From Paucilactobacillus kaifaensis (GTDB lineage: Bacteria; Bacillota; Bacilli; Lactobacillales; Lactobacillaceae), in contig NZ_BJDM01000001.1 in the NCBI RefSeq assembly GCF_005405145.1, positions 124,001 to 188,000 on the forward strand: 64,000 nucleotides of DNA. Reading direction: 5' to 3'. The notes under the pieces are model-generated. The model made no database searches. It saw only the letters and a program-made list of their open reading frames with translations, and was not told the origin of the DNA. Both the position numbers and the translations under genes were made by a program. Within the stretch, counting starts at the first letter, position 1. Each line of letters opens with the position of its first letter. This document shows positions 43,819-57,881 of this stretch, piece after piece.

Positions 43819-44997
43819 CTATTTAAAATAATGAGCTTTATTGCCTTGCAAGCTAACAATTGTAACCACAATTATTCCAACTGCAACAATTGACAGCGAA
43901 CAAACCACGAAAAGAATCCTGTATGAAAATCCTTCAATAATCATTCCACCAAAAAGGGGACCTAGCGCTTTTCCGGCAGAAGAAAAAGCATTCATTAACC
44001 CTTGATACTTTCCCTTAGCTTCTAGTGGCGATAAATCATTGACAATTGCCGGCATTGTTGGAAATGCAGTTGCTTCACCAATCGTTAACACCACCATTGC
44101 CGCAACAAATGCAGCATAATTATGGGCAAATAATAAAATCACAAAGGACAGGGCACAAAATAAAATCCCTAGATATACTTGCAAATAGATATTCTTTAGA
44201 TAATGGGCTAACCAATTAATGATAATCTGCAAAACAACAATTAAACCAGCATTGATTGTCCATAATAAACTATATAGAGTCATCGGAATCCCCATATCAG
44301 TAACATAGACAGATAAATTACTAACCCATTGCTCATACATAATCCAAATTATTCCCAGGGAAATAAAAAAAGTCCACATAATTGTTGCGTTTGGTCGACT
44401 AAGTTTAATCGACTGCGCTTGTTTTCCCTTTTTCTTCATAATCTGGCTGGTATCAACATGGTAGAAACGGACTGCCACTACAAAATAAAAAGCATATAAA
44501 ATGGTTGTTAAAGCAAACATTACCGAAACACTACCGTGATAAACAAACCCAACAATCGAAGTTCCCAAAACGATTCCTAAATTTGCCGCAAAGTACAGCA
44601 TATTAAAAACATATCGCCCATCTCTACTGTGAATTAACGTTCCTAATGAATTAATTAGGGTTGTGAGCCAACCATTAAAAAAACCGACAATTCCCAACAA
44701 AATAGGATAAGCAGGCCAATGATTAATAAAAATCAACACAATCATCGCTGCCATATCCACTAATAAACCACCTATTATTAATAAACGGGGATTATAACGA
44801 TCAAATAAACTACCACTCAAATAACTACCCACAACATTGGTACCTGAATATAACAGTAAAACAAAACCAATCACAGTTAACGACTGATGTAATTCGTTGT
44901 GTAAATAAATCGTTGTGAGCGGCCAAATAAAACTTGTTCCAACGCTACTCAAAAAGGAACCTGTCACCAGCCAACGTAACCTAATTTCTTGCCGCAT
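43819..44997 (-). CDS. MFS transporter (drug/metabolite efflux type)
   Basis: 392 residues with 12 hydrophobic segments. The motif-A-like loop SGSLFDRYNPRLLIIGG near residue 62 and GEATAFPTMPAIVNDLSP near 313 are MFS features. Start is the ATG at 44997 with GGAGG 6 nt upstream; 15 extra codons in the open frame lack a site. Substrate unknown. It follows dnaB after a hairpin, so some read-through is possible. Confidence 0.8.
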   Translation of the reverse strand: MRQEIRLRWLVTGSFLSSVGTSFIWPLTTIYLHNELHQSLTVIGFVLLLYSGTNVVGSYLSGSLFDRYNPRLLIIGGLLVDMAAMIVLIFINHWPAYPILLGIVGFFNGWLTTLINSLGTLIHSRDGRYVFNMLYFAANLGIVLGTSIVGFVYHGSVSVMFALTTILYAFYFVVAVRFYHVDTSQIMKKKGKQAQSIKLSRPNATIMWTFFISLGIIWIMYEQWVSNLSVYVTDMGIPMTLYSLLWTINAGLIVVLQIIINWLAHYLKNIYLQVYLGILFCALSFVILLFAHNYAAFVAAMVVLTIGEATAFPTMPAIVNDLSPLEAKGKYQGLMNAFSSAGKALGPLFGGMIIEGFSYRILFVVCSLSIVAVGIIVVTIVSLQGNKAHYFK

Positions 44998-45029
44998 GGG
45001 CCACCTCCACACTACCGCTCCATTAAAGG

Positions 45030-45067
45030 AACCCTGACTCAAAAAGAATCAGGGCACTTTTTTTTAC
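45030..45067 (-). terminator. hairpin after dnaB
   Basis: CCCTGA / TCAGGG hairpin between dnaB and the MFS gene. The U-run is poor in the minus direction, so termination may be partial. Confidence 0.45.
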
Positions 45068-45074
45068 TATTTAA

Positions 45075-46460
45075 TTAATCATTTCCCGGGACATACGCAA
45101 TTGACGAGAATTTATTATATGACTTCACAAATAACAACTTAACCGTTCCACGTGGACCGCTTCGGTTTTTTTCAATAATGACTTCAACCTCACCGACGTT
45201 TTCATCATTGTCACGCGGGTCTTGGGGGCTATCATCATCGTCATTATCACGTTCATAATAATCATCACGATACAAGAAACCAACAATATCAGCATCTTGT
45301 TCGATCGAACCAGACTCACGAATATCCGAAAGAACTGGACGTTTATCTTGTCGTTGTTCCACTCCTCTAGAGAGTTGCGACAAGGCAATGACAGGCACAT
45401 TTAGTTCTTTTGCCAGCTTTTTTAATTGCCGTGAAATATCAGAAACTTCTTGTTGCCGATTTTCACGGTTCGTACCTTCAATTAATTGCAGATAATCAAT
45501 CACAATTAAGCCTAAATTACCTTGTTCTTTCGCTAAACGACGACATTTAGCCCTAATCTCAGCGATCTTAATTCCTGCAGTATCATCAATGTAGATACTG
45601 GTCTTGGATAAACTACCCATTGCAACCACGAGATTACGCCATTCTTCTTCGCTTAATTGTCCAGTCCTTAAATGATTGGCATCGATACTACCTTCAGCAC
45701 AAAGCATCCGGTTGACCAATGACTGCGCACTCATTTCCAGACTAAAAATAGCAACCGTTTTATCAGTTTGTGTTCCAACATTTTGCGCTATATTAAGTGC
45801 AAATGCTGTTTTACCAACTGCAGGTCGAGCAGCTAAAATAACTAATTCGTCTTCATGTAACCCGGTCGTCATCTTGTCCAGCTGCGGGTACCCAGTAGAT
45901 AAGCCAGTCACATCTGAATCATTTTGCGATAAGCGATCAATTTCTTCAAAAGCTTCCTTTAAAACATCCTTAATTTCCTTGAAGCCATCTTGATTCCTAG
46001 TTTCTGCAACATTTAGAATTGATCGCTCTGCCTCGTCAAGCAGATCAGGAACTTCCTCTTCGCCCGTATAACTTCTAGTAACAATATCAGTTGCCGTAGA
46101 AATCAGCTTTCGAAGAACTGACTTTTCTTGCACAATTTTAGCATAGTAAATAACATTTGCTGCCGTGGGTACCGCTTCGGCCAGCTCAACAATGTAGCTA
46201 AACCCACCAATATCTTCCAATTGGTTTGTTTTATCCAGTTGTTCACGCATCGTTAATGCATCAATTGGTTTATCTTGGTCGTTTAAATCGACCATTTTTT
46301 GAAAAATAATTTGATGTGCCCGCCGATAAAAATCCTCGGGTTGTACATATTCCATGGCCTCCACCAACGCATCCCCGCTCAAAAAAGCAGCTCCTAAAAC
46401 TGCTTTTTCAGCTTCGATGTTTTGGGGTGGTGTTTGGTCACTTAAAACATCATTATTCAT
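45075..46460 (-). CDS. dnaB: replicative DNA helicase
   Basis: 461 residues. The N-terminal DnaB domain (PPQNIEAEKAVLGAAFLSGDAL) is followed by a RecA-like core: Walker A ARPAVGKTAFALNIA near residue 210, Walker B LIVIDYLQLIEG, and the ESGSIEQDADIV R-finger region. Hexameric helicase that unwinds DNA ahead of the fork. It follows rplI by 21 nt, the usual gdpP-rplI-dnaB order of Firmicutes (dnaC in B. subtilis naming). Confidence 0.97.
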   Translation of the reverse strand: MNNDVLSDQTPPQNIEAEKAVLGAAFLSGDALVEAMEYVQPEDFYRRAHQIIFQKMVDLNDQDKPIDALTMREQLDKTNQLEDIGGFSYIVELAEAVPTAANVIYYAKIVQEKSVLRKLISTATDIVTRSYTGEEEVPDLLDEAERSILNVAETRNQDGFKEIKDVLKEAFEEIDRLSQNDSDVTGLSTGYPQLDKMTTGLHEDELVILAARPAVGKTAFALNIAQNVGTQTDKTVAIFSLEMSAQSLVNRMLCAEGSIDANHLRTGQLSEEEWRNLVVAMGSLSKTSIYIDDTAGIKIAEIRAKCRRLAKEQGNLGLIVIDYLQLIEGTNRENRQQEVSDISRQLKKLAKELNVPVIALSQLSRGVEQRQDKRPVLSDIRESGSIEQDADIVGFLYRDDYYERDNDDDDSPQDPRDNDENVGEVEVIIEKNRSGPRGTVKLLFVKSYNKFSSIAYVPGND

Positions 46461-46481
46461 GTTGGCTTCGTCCTTTTTTAC

Positions 46482-46934
46482 TTATTTTTCAGCTACATGC
46501 ACTCTGATGGTGGCTGTAACCTGTGGGAATAACTTAACTGGCACATTGCTATATCCTAGTGCCCGGATTGGTTCTGCTAGTTCAATTTTACGTTTATCTA
46601 ATTTGATTTGATACTGAGCTGACAGTGCCTGCGCAATTTGCTTGCTTGGAATTGAACCAAACAAACGACCATCTGTCCCCGCTTTAGCCGTCAATTCAAC
46701 CACTGTCTCATCTTTTTCCAGTCTTTCTTTAATTGCTTGAGCATCGGCCAATAATTCAGCTTCTTTTTTCTGTTCTGCGCGCTGCTGCCCCTTAAGCGCA
46801 CTCATCGCAGAGTTGGTAGCAGCCTTGGCCTTACCCTTTTTAATTAAAAAATTTTGAGCATAACCATCAGGAACCTCTTTAACTTCACCGCGTTTACCAC
46901 GACCTTTTACATCTTCTAAGAAAATAACCTTCAT
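46482..46934 (-). CDS. rplI: 50S ribosomal protein L9
   Basis: 150 residues. [30 protein letters not shown] is the L9 signature, followed by the long charged helix and a C-terminal domain with [20 protein letters not shown]. Binds 23S rRNA domain V. Between gdpP (6 nt) and dnaB (21 nt). Confidence 0.97.
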   Translation of the reverse strand: MKVIFLEDVKGRGKRGEVKEVPDGYAQNFLIKKGKAKAATNSAMSALKGQQRAEQKKEAELLADAQAIKERLEKDETVVELTAKAGTDGRLFGSIPSKQIAQALSAQYQIKLDKRKIELAEPIRALGYSNVPVKLFPQVTATIRVHVAEK

Positions 46935-46940
46935 CCGTGA

Positions 46941-48962
46941 TCACTCCTCATCTTGTTTTTCTTCGTTATTTGCATCACTTTCTAGTAATTCAATCAACTG
47001 TTCCTTAACTTCTGATACAGTTTTATCTTTAATTTGGGTAGCCGCATTCGATAAATGACCACCGCCACCTAACTGCTCCATAATTACCTGAACATTAAAA
47101 TCACCAATTGATCGCGCGGAGATACCAACTGTACCATCATCACGCAGTGTAATGACAAACGAAGCATCAACACCAGCCATTTGCAACAAAGAATCAGCCG
47201 TTTGGGCTGTTGTTACAGAATCATATACCTGATCGTCTTCACCGGCGCATAATGCCATTTTATCATCAATGAAAGTAACTGTAGCAATTAGATGATTTCT
47301 TTGCAAGTAACTATCGACATTTTCTTTCATGAACTTCTGAATCAAAATACCATCAGCACCTGCAGAACGCAAGTAACTGGCTGCATCAAAAGTTCTTGTC
47401 CCCACGCGTAAGGTAAACGACTTCGTGTCTACTTGAATTCCAGTTAACATTGCTGTTGCTTCAATTTTATTAATCGGTTCACCTTCACGTGGTTGATACT
47501 CGAACATTTCAGTAATTAGCTCACATGTCGATGAAGCATAGGGTTCAATATAAACCAGAATTGGATTTTCTGGAAATTCCTCCCCGCGGCGGTGATGATC
47601 AATAATCATAACACGATTTTGTAATTTATTATATAGTTGTTCAGACATTGAAATAGTAGGCTTGGAGTGATCGACCATCACCAGTAAACTCTTCGTGGTA
47701 GCTTTTTCTTCTGCCTCTTCAACCGTGATGATATGATCTTTAATATCTTGGTAGCCATCAATTTCAGTTAATAAACGATTAATATCAGAATGTAAATGAG
47801 CTTGATCTAACACAATCCAGCAATCTTGCCCGTTCATTTTCGCAATCCGCCTAATTCCCAGACAAGCACCTAATGAATCCATATCTGGAATCCGATGTCC
47901 TTGCACAAATATTTGATCTGACTCATTCATTAATTCTTGAAGCGCCTGACTAATCATCCGCGCACGCACACGTGTCCGTTTTTCCATTGGATTGGTTTTA
48001 CCACCATAGAAACGAGCTTGTTGACCATCAGCCTTCACCACAACCTGGTCACCACCCCGTCCTAGTGCCAAATCCAAATTACTTTGTGCTAAATCAGCTA
48101 ACTTATTAAGGTCAGAATCGCCGTAGGCCACACCCACACTAAGCGTCACAGGTGAATTTTGCTTTGATGTATTTTCACGAATAACATCTAAAATACTAAA
48201 CTTATTTTTTTCAATATTTTCTAGCGTTATTTGATGGCCTAAAATTAAGTAGTCATCATCATCGATAACTTTCATAAATAAGCCATACTTTTGGGCCCAA
48301 TCACCAATTTCAGAAGTTACATAGTTATGGAGATTAGAAACTTCAGAATCAGACATTCCCTGTGTGATTTCAGCATAGTTATCTAAATAAATATTTCCTA
48401 AAATTACCTTCTCATTTTGATACCGCTCGTCAATCTTGGCGTAGTGCGTCACATCCATTAAATAAACCACACGAAAGTTTGGTTGGACTAATAATGAAAA
48501 ACGGTGTTGCATCCATTCAACCGTAACTGGCTTTGTTGCATCTTGATTATCTTCAATCAATTTAGCAAGCTGTTCGTCAACATCTACTAATTTTTTACCG
48601 ACGACTTCATTTTCAAAATATGTAACCATATATGGATTGATCCATTCAATCTCTTGCTTTTCATCAAACACAATCATTCCAACTGGCATTTGAATTAATG
48701 CCTCTTGTTCACCACGTTTTATCCGGTAAGATAAATCAGAAATATATTCGTTTGTATCAGAAACAATCCTTTTTAATAGATTTAAAACAAAATATAATCC
48801 TACGATGACTAAAACGAGCATTATAATGCCTAATACCCAACTAGTCATAAAAGTAAATATAATTCCTAGTGCAGATACAGCAAACATAAAGAGCGTTACC
48901 CAACGAATACTAGCATTTCGCAGAAAAAAGGGTAAATTTTCACGTTCAAAAAAACGATTCAT
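46941..48962 (-). CDS. gdpP: cyclic-di-AMP phosphodiesterase GdpP
   Basis: 673 residues. Two membrane segments (about 15-60), a degenerate PAS (MIVFDEKQEIEWINPYM), a degenerate GGDEF region, then DHH (GHRIPDMDSLGACLG, VMVDHSKP) and DHHA1 (GGGGHLSNAATQI) domains. Hydrolyses c-di-AMP and affects potassium, osmotic and wall stress. Start is the ATG at 48962 with GGGAGA five bases upstream, not the upstream frame start. Confidence 0.95.
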   Translation of the reverse strand: MNRFFERENLPFFLRNASIRWVTLFMFAVSALGIIFTFMTSWVLGIIMLVLVIVGLYFVLNLLKRIVSDTNEYISDLSYRIKRGEQEALIQMPVGMIVFDEKQEIEWINPYMVTYFENEVVGKKLVDVDEQLAKLIEDNQDATKPVTVEWMQHRFSLLVQPNFRVVYLMDVTHYAKIDERYQNEKVILGNIYLDNYAEITQGMSDSEVSNLHNYVTSEIGDWAQKYGLFMKVIDDDDYLILGHQITLENIEKNKFSILDVIRENTSKQNSPVTLSVGVAYGDSDLNKLADLAQSNLDLALGRGGDQVVVKADGQQARFYGGKTNPMEKRTRVRARMISQALQELMNESDQIFVQGHRIPDMDSLGACLGIRRIAKMNGQDCWIVLDQAHLHSDINRLLTEIDGYQDIKDHIITVEEAEEKATTKSLLVMVDHSKPTISMSEQLYNKLQNRVMIIDHHRRGEEFPENPILVYIEPYASSTCELITEMFEYQPREGEPINKIEATAMLTGIQVDTKSFTLRVGTRTFDAASYLRSAGADGILIQKFMKENVDSYLQRNHLIATVTFIDDKMALCAGEDDQVYDSVTTAQTADSLLQMAGVDASFVITLRDDGTVGISARSIGDFNVQVIMEQLGGGGHLSNAATQIKDKTVSEVKEQLIELLESDANNEEKQDEE

Positions 48963-49085
48963 AATAGTCTCCCATATTCTTTGTAGCGTCATAAATACCA
49001 ATAGTTACATTTTATCACACTCTCATAGTTTAAAAAGTGTATCTCGGTTTAGAACAATATTATAAAAAAATCCGCAGTTAATATC

Positions 49086-49127
49086 AAAAAGACCCAACTA
49101 CACCACGATTGTGGGTAATTGGGTCAT
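49086..49127 (-). terminator. terminator of the rpsF-ssb-rpsR operon
   Basis: GACCCAA-T-ACCCAC / GTGG-TGTAGTTGGGTC followed by TTTTT in the minus direction. Confidence 0.8.
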
Positions 49128-49152
49128 ATTTACTCAATCATACTAGTTCAAA

Positions 49153-49389
49153 TTAGTCCTCTGCAACGAATGGTAGCAGACCCATAATTCGAGCACGTTT
49201 GATTGCGATTGTTAAGCGACGTTGGTTTTTAGCACTTGTTCCGCTAACACGACGTGGTAAAATCTTACCGCGTTCAGAAACAAACCGCTTCAATAAGTCA
49301 GTATCTTTATAATCGATGTATTCAATATGGTTTGCGGCAATAAAGTCAACCTTGCGGCGACGATGTCCGCCTCTTCTTTGTTGAGCCAT
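49153..49389 (-). CDS. rpsR: 30S ribosomal protein S18
   Basis: 78 residues. The core [36 protein letters not shown] is diagnostic of S18, with a basic N-terminus. Last gene of rpsF-ssb-rpsR; pairs with S6 on the platform of the 30S subunit. Confidence 0.98.
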   Translation of the reverse strand: MAQQRRGGHRRRKVDFIAANHIEYIDYKDTDLLKRFVSERGKILPRRVSGTSAKNQRRLTIAIKRARIMGLLPFVAED

Positions 49390-49415
49390 TGAATTTCCCT
49401 CCTCTGGCAGTTACT

Positions 49416-49946
49416 TTAGAACGGTAAATCATCATCGGAAATGTCAATTGGTTCGCCGTTATTCGCAAATGGGTCATTGGCATTATTATTTGCATTACCA
49501 CTAGCCGCATTGGCATTATTATCAGCATTTCCAAATGGATTATCATTTACTGATGATGATTGAGGAGCATTGGCTGGTTGATTATTGTCAAAGCTTGGTG
49601 CGCCATTGTTATGACTTTGACTCTGAGCTTTCGTTTCCAGCAATGAGAAGTTTTCAACTACCACTTCCGTTACATAGACACGTTGACCCTGTTGATTTTC
49701 GTAATTTCTGGTTTGAATCCGACCATCAACCCCAACCAAAGAACCCTTATGAGTGAAGTTAGCAAAATTTTCAGCAGCTTTACGCCAAATGACGCAACTG
49801 ATAAAATCAGCTTCTCGTTCACCCTGTTGATTAGTGAACTGTCGATTAACAGCAACAGTAAATGTTGCTACAGCAGCTCCGCTAGTTGTGTATCGCAACT
49901 CAGGATCTCTAGTTAAGCGTCCAACAAGTATTGTACGATTAATCAT
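49416..49946 (-). CDS. ssb: single-stranded DNA-binding protein
   Basis: 176 residues. OB-fold [20 protein letters not shown]...[30 protein letters not shown], then an Asn/Ala-rich disordered linker (about 110-165), and the acidic tip SDDDLPF that recruits partner proteins. Between rpsF and rpsR, with gaps of 31 and 26 nt. Confidence 0.97.
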   Translation of the reverse strand: MINRTILVGRLTRDPELRYTTSGAAVATFTVAVNRQFTNQQGEREADFISCVIWRKAAENFANFTHKGSLVGVDGRIQTRNYENQQGQRVYVTEVVVENFSLLETKAQSQSHNNGAPSFDNNQPANAPQSSSVNDNPFGNADNNANAASGNANNNANDPFANNGEPIDISDDDLPF

Positions 49947-49977
49947 AGACTAATGCTCCTTTCAATATTTATGATTA

Positions 49978-50274
49978 TTAAGCTTCGCGCTTAACAATCA
50001 TGTGACGTAAGATATCGTCACTAAACTTAGCTAAACGATCAAATTCATTTAGCGCTACATCATCGTTTGCTGTGACATTAATGATATGGTAAGTACCTTC
50101 ATTGTAGTCACCAATTTCGTAAGCAAATCGACGAGTAGACCAGTCTTTTGAATCAACGATTGTAGCACCATTGTCTGATACGATCTTGTCGAAACGTTCA
50201 ACAAGCGCTGTCTTAGCAGCTTCGTCGATATCAGGACGAATAATGTACGTAATTTCATAACGTGTTGGTTCCAT
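49978..50274 (-). CDS. rpsF: 30S ribosomal protein S6
   Basis: 98 residues. [23 protein letters not shown] and [24 protein letters not shown] are characteristic of S6. First gene of the operon, with AAGGAGGTG upstream. The leader (50275-50364) may carry an S6:S18 control element, but I could not identify its conserved core. Confidence 0.97.
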   Translation of the reverse strand: MEPTRYEITYIIRPDIDEAAKTALVERFDKIVSDNGATIVDSKDWSTRRFAYEIGDYNEGTYHIINVTANDDVALNEFDRLAKFSDDILRHMIVKREA

Positions 50275-50364
50275 GAACTGTTACACCTCCTTATGGACTT
50301 TGGCCCTTTTCCATTTAAAAAGAGCAAGGAAAGCAGACGTTTTCACGTGTACTCACAAGCAAAA

Positions 50365-50393
50365 ATTATAACACGATAGCACTGATAAAACAA
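50365..50393 (-). promoter_or_regulatory. promoter of rpsF-ssb-rpsR
   Basis: On the minus strand TTGTTT (50393-50388), 17 nt, TATAAT (50370-50365). Confidence 0.75.
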
Positions 50394-50405
50394 GGACACA
50401 AAATA

Positions 50406-50457
50406 AAAATCCTAAATTGCGATACATATAATACATACGCTCGCCATTAGGATTTTC
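50406..50457 (-). terminator. terminator of gyrA
   Basis: AAAATCCTAA / TTAGGATTTT outer stem with an inner GCGA/TCGC helix, followed by T-rich sequence in the minus direction. Confidence 0.75.
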
Positions 50458-50463
50458 ATTTAT

Positions 50464-52986
50464 TTATTCATGTGTTTCATTTTGATCTGTACTTACTTGT
50501 GCTGTATCAGAATTATCATCAGAAGCTGATTTTTCATCTTCTGAATCCTCTTCCTTATCAACCTTAGTCATTGTAGCAACATGCGTTTCATCATCCATTT
50601 TAATTAAATGAACACCCAATGTTGCTCGTCCAGTTTGCGAAACAGTTTCAATTCCGAAGCGAATAATCACACCTTTATCGGTTACCAACATGATGTCCTC
50701 ATCGCCAGTAACAGTAGCCAAGCCAACTAATGGACCATTCTTCTCAGTCACATTAGCAGTTTTAATTCCTTTACCACCACGTCCCTTAATTGGGTATTCG
50801 GTGGCAGGCGTTTGCTTACCAAAGCCTCGTTCACTAATCACAAAGACATTGCTGTCATCGGTTAATAAATCAACACCAATAACGAAATCGTTGTCTCGTA
50901 ATCTAATTCCACGAACTCCGCTAGCTGAGCGACCCATTGATCGAACATCGGCACCTTTAAAACTGACTGCATAGCCTAAATGAGTTCCAATAATCATTTT
51001 TTGAGATTCTTCAATAATTGAAACACCCATTAATTGATCATTTTCTTTTAAAGTAATAGCTTTTAAACCATTACTCCGGATGTTCTCAAATGCTGCTACC
51101 GGTGTCCGTTTAACCGTGCCGTGCAAAGTTGTGAAGAAAAGAAATTTATCGTGGTCATTTGTTTCATGTGAAACATTGATAACAGCAGAAATCTTTTCGT
51201 CTGCTTCAATTCCGAGTAAGTTAATAACCGGAATTCCCTTCGCCGAACGACCATACTCTGGTACTTCATACCCCTTCATCGAGTAAACTTTACCTGCACT
51301 CGTAAAGAATAGCAATCGATCATGGGTAGATGTTGATATTAGTTGCTCGATGAAATCATCATCATGCACACCCATTCCTTGGACACCACGACCACCACGA
51401 TGTTGCGCTTTAAACTCATCAACAGCGAGTCGTTTAATGTAGCCGTTATGGGTTAATGACACAATCACATTTTCTTCTTCAATCAGATCTTCATCTTCTA
51501 AGTTGGTAACATCGCCGACTTGAAGTTCCGTGCGACGTTTGTCACCAAATTTCGATTGAATTTCCAATAATTCATCATAGATAATCTGATGAATTCTTTC
51601 TGTATGCTGCAAAATATCTTTGAAATCAGCAATCGATTCCATCAATTTTTGATACTCATCTTCAACCTTTTCGCGTTCCAAACCAGTTAATCGAACTAAT
51701 CGCATATCTAAAATAGCCTGAGCCTGACGGTCAGATAGACTATAGTTTTCCATCAACTGGCTCTTAGCAATTTCACTAGTTTGTGAACTGCGAATTGTAT
51801 TAATGATCGCATCGATATGATCAAGTGCAATTCGTAATCCTTCTAAAATATGAGCTCGGGCTTGCGCCTTTTTCAACTCAAATTCTGTCCGACGACGAAC
51901 CACTTCTTCTTGGTGTTCCAAGTAGTACTGCAAAATCTGTTTCAAGCCCAGTACTTTAGGAGTGCCCTTAACGATAGCTAACATATTGAAACTAAATGAC
52001 GTTTGAAGCAAAGTCATTTTATAAAGATTATTTAAAATAACTTCGGCACTAGCATCTCGTCGAACATCAATAACAATTCGCATTCCTTCACGGTCAGACT
52101 CATCATTAACATCTGTAATTCCTTCGATCCGCTTATCACGAGCCAAATCAGCAATTCGTTCAATTAATTTTGCTTTGTTAACCATATAAGGAATTTCGGT
52201 AGCAACAATCCGCTGTTTACCGTTTTTTTGTTCTTCAATATCAACTTTAGCTCGGACAATAATTGTCCCACGGCCGGTTTCGTATGCTTTTCGAATACCA
52301 GATTTACCCAACACGATTCCACCTGTTGGAAAATCAGGACCTGGAACTGCCTCCATTAAATCAGCAGTCGTTGCTTCTGGATTATCCATCAAAATATGAA
52401 TTGCACTGATTACTTCAGCTAAATTATGCGTCGGAATGTTTGTGGCCATTCCCACTGCAATCCCAGATGCACCATTAACTAGCAAGTTAGGAAAACGAGC
52501 TGGTAATACACTTGGTTCTTTTTCAGTCCCATCATAATTTTCGGTAAAATTAACCGTATCTTTATTGATATCCCGTAACATTTCAACGGCAATCTTACTC
52601 ATTCGAGCTTCTGTATACCGCATTGCGGCAGCGCCGTCACCATCAACAGAACCGAAGTTACCATGGCCATCAACTAACATATACCGATAGCTAAAATCTT
52701 GCGCCATTCGAACCATTGATTCATAAATTGCAGAATCACCATGCGGATGAAACTTCCCCATGACGTCTCCAACAATTCTGGCCGATTTTTTATACGGCTT
52801 ATCAGGTGTCACACCTAATTCACTCATCCCATATAAAATTCGACGATGAACGGGTTTCAATCCATCACGAACATCTGGCAATGCTCGTGACACAATTACA
52901 CTCATTGCGTAGTCTAAAAACGACGTCCGCATTTCGCCAGACAAATTGACATTAGTAATTCGACTTGGTAAATCTTGTTCAGCCAC
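50464..52986 (-). CDS. gyrA: DNA gyrase subunit A
   Basis: 840 residues. [30 protein letters not shown] at the start; the [21 protein letters not shown] keeps Ser and Glu at the positions linked to quinolone resistance when changed. The catalytic Tyr is in [13 protein letters not shown]. The C-terminal beta-pinwheel repeats carry [11 protein letters not shown] as the GyrA box, and an acidic tail ends the protein. Follows gyrB by 32 nt. A parS-like 16-mer lies inside (51160-51175). Confidence 0.98.
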   Translation of the reverse strand: MAEQDLPSRITNVNLSGEMRTSFLDYAMSVIVSRALPDVRDGLKPVHRRILYGMSELGVTPDKPYKKSARIVGDVMGKFHPHGDSAIYESMVRMAQDFSYRYMLVDGHGNFGSVDGDGAAAMRYTEARMSKIAVEMLRDINKDTVNFTENYDGTEKEPSVLPARFPNLLVNGASGIAVGMATNIPTHNLAEVISAIHILMDNPEATTADLMEAVPGPDFPTGGIVLGKSGIRKAYETGRGTIIVRAKVDIEEQKNGKQRIVATEIPYMVNKAKLIERIADLARDKRIEGITDVNDESDREGMRIVIDVRRDASAEVILNNLYKMTLLQTSFSFNMLAIVKGTPKVLGLKQILQYYLEHQEEVVRRRTEFELKKAQARAHILEGLRIALDHIDAIINTIRSSQTSEIAKSQLMENYSLSDRQAQAILDMRLVRLTGLEREKVEDEYQKLMESIADFKDILQHTERIHQIIYDELLEIQSKFGDKRRTELQVGDVTNLEDEDLIEEENVIVSLTHNGYIKRLAVDEFKAQHRGGRGVQGMGVHDDDFIEQLISTSTHDRLLFFTSAGKVYSMKGYEVPEYGRSAKGIPVINLLGIEADEKISAVINVSHETNDHDKFLFFTTLHGTVKRTPVAAFENIRSNGLKAITLKENDQLMGVSIIEESQKMIIGTHLGYAVSFKGADVRSMGRSASGVRGIRLRDNDFVIGVDLLTDDSNVFVISERGFGKQTPATEYPIKGRGGKGIKTANVTEKNGPLVGLATVTGDEDIMLVTDKGVIIRFGIETVSQTGRATLGVHLIKMDDETHVATMTKVDKEEDSEDEKSASDDNSDTAQVSTDQNETHE
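51160..51175. other. parS-like site inside gyrA
   Basis: TGTTTCATGTGAAACA, one base from consensus and the exact complement of the sites at 240-255 and 18329-18344. Confidence 0.55.
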
Positions 52987-53018
52987 AGTTTTTCCCCCTT
53001 TTTAATTCATCGTTTCGT

Positions 53019-56083
<3,065 letters not shown>

Positions 56084-56092
56084 TTAAACTGC

Positions 56093-56317
56093 CTACTCAT
56101 TTTGAATGACAAACGTTCCAATATCGGTAATTTGAACTCGATCACCGGCATATAATTTTCTACCACGCCGTTGATCAATCTCACCATTAATGATTACTTC
56201 GTTTTCACTTAAGAACCATTTAGCTGCACCACCAGAGGCAATAATTGATTGCTCTTTTAGTAATTGTCCTAGCGTAATAAATGGACGGTCGATTTTAACA
56301 ATTTGGGGTTCCTGCAC
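56093..56317 (-). CDS. yaaA: S4-domain RNA-binding protein YaaA
   Basis: 74 residues. FITLGQLLKEQSIIASGGAAKWFL followed by VIINGEIDQRRGRKLYAGD is the S4-like fold of the YaaA/RlbA group found between dnaN and recF in Firmicutes. GTG start with AGGTGATG upstream. Role linked to ribosome or RNA, not proven. Confidence 0.9.
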   Translation of the reverse strand: MQEPQIVKIDRPFITLGQLLKEQSIIASGGAAKWFLSENEVIINGEIDQRRGRKLYAGDRVQITDIGTFVIQNE

Positions 56318-56519
56318 TTCATCACCTACTTTATATTTACCTATCCATTATACCGTTATAACAGGTGAAAAACAAATAAATATCGCTTATTTTAACGATT
56401 TTAGGCCATTTAATGTTTCTTGGTATCTTTTACCAAAATAAAGAAAAATCGCTAAAATTAAATTTTAACGTGGTTACTGTTAATTTATACATTTAAAAAC
56501 ACCCTCAAAAAAGTGAAAA

Positions 56520-56566
56520 AAAAGAGCGCCCTTTTTTAAATGCAAAAGGCGTTCATTATTTTGGCT
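56520..56566 (-). terminator. terminator after dnaN
   Basis: CGCCTTTT / AAAAGGGCG hairpin followed by TTTTTTTT in the minus direction; yaaA-recF-gyrBA then need a promoter in 56318-56520, where I see AT-rich sequence but no clear -35/-10. Confidence 0.65.
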
Positions 56567-56567
56567 C

Positions 56568-57707
56568 TTAATATGTTCTAACTGGCGTAATTAATTGAAT
56601 AAAGTTCTCAGCATTTTCTGTTGGCACCAAGGTAAATGGACGTAATGCAGTTGTAAATGAAAGCTTGATTTCACTTTGACCAAATGAACGCAATGCATCT
56701 TTCATGTAGTCAGGGTTAAATGAAATTTCTAAATCCGCCCCAGTCATTTCACTAGTTGTGATCGCTTCTTCAACATTTCCCACATCTGGAGAATTCCCAG
56801 TAATCTTAGCCAATTTATCGGCAGAAGTAACCGATAATTTAACAACATTATTGCGACTCTCATGTGATAACAATGATGCTCGATCAATTGCGGCCAAAAA
56901 ATTAGCTGCATTTAATTCAATTGCAGTATCTTCAGTTTCAGGAATTAAACGACTCGTTTCAGGGTAATTACCTTCTAGTAATCGCGAATAAAACATTGTA
57001 TCACCTAAGACAAATAGAACTTGGTTTTCTGCAATTCTTAGTTCAACAGCATCTTGATTATCACTAATCATGCGAGATAATTCGGTTAAACTTTTTCCCG
57101 GAATGATAATGTCATAGTTTTGTTGTACGGGCTGTGGTAATCCGATTTTTCGTTGTGCTAATCGATGACTATCAGTAGCAACTGCCGTTAATTGACTTTC
57201 AGCTAAAACTAGGTGAATTCCAGTTAAAATTGGCCGACTTTCCTGCGTTGAAACAGCTAAAACAGTTTGACTAATAATTTCGCGTAAAACGTCTCCTGCT
57301 AATTGAACACCATCCGTGGTCTCTATTTCTGGTAAGTGCGGATAATTATTGGCATCTTGTCCATTAATTGTAAATGCAGCAGATCCTGATGTGATTTGAG
57401 TTTGAAAACCATCACTAACTTCAATCGTGACCGACTTATCTGGCAACTTTTTGATAATTTCGCTAAAAAAGCGTGCTGGTAACACAATTGAGCCAGTTTG
57501 TTCAATTGTTAAATTAAAACTTTCGTTGCTAACTGGTAAAACAGTTTGAATTGTAATATCAGCATCGCTACCGGCCAGTGTTACTTCAGCATCACTAACG
57601 TCAATCTTTAATCCTGTCAAAATAGGAATTGTTGTTTTAGATGAGATTGCTCGTAAGACATCGTTTAACTTAGCGGTGAAGGTTGCTCGATTAATCGTAA
57701 ATTTCAT
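56568..57707 (-). CDS. dnaN: DNA polymerase III beta clamp
   Basis: 379 residues. MKFTINRATFTAKLNDVLRAIS, SGSAAFTINGQDANNYPHLP, VAVSTQESRPILTGIHL, and the C-terminal VPTENAENFIQLITPVRTY are typical of the sliding clamp. Three similar clamp domains, each about 120 residues. Downstream of dnaA by 174 nt, a stretch with a DnaA box. Confidence 0.98.
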   Translation of the reverse strand: MKFTINRATFTAKLNDVLRAISSKTTIPILTGLKIDVSDAEVTLAGSDADITIQTVLPVSNESFNLTIEQTGSIVLPARFFSEIIKKLPDKSVTIEVSDGFQTQITSGSAAFTINGQDANNYPHLPEIETTDGVQLAGDVLREIISQTVLAVSTQESRPILTGIHLVLAESQLTAVATDSHRLAQRKIGLPQPVQQNYDIIIPGKSLTELSRMISDNQDAVELRIAENQVLFVLGDTMFYSRLLEGNYPETSRLIPETEDTAIELNAANFLAAIDRASLLSHESRNNVVKLSVTSADKLAKITGNSPDVGNVEEAITTSEMTGADLEISFNPDYMKDALRSFGQSEIKLSFTTALRPFTLVPTENAENFIQLITPVRTY

Positions 57708-57842
57708 GTTCGTTGCTCCTTGAAGGTTGAATTTGGTTTTAATTTAATTAATAAATAATAAAGTCGTAGTAGTAGGGCCTGTTAATACTGTTGATAATAA
57801 CGGGCCGCCCGAGTAAGACACAAATCTACCCTGTGCATTACC

Positions 57843-57880
57843 TGTGGATAACTATCTAGTTATTTTTAAAGTTTTCCACA
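57843..57880. other. DnaA boxes between dnaA and dnaN
   Basis: TGTGGATAA at 57843-57851 and TTTTCCACA at 57872-57880, next to the dnaA stop, a second origin-side box group as in bipartite Firmicutes origins. Confidence 0.65.
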
Positions 57881-57881
57881 G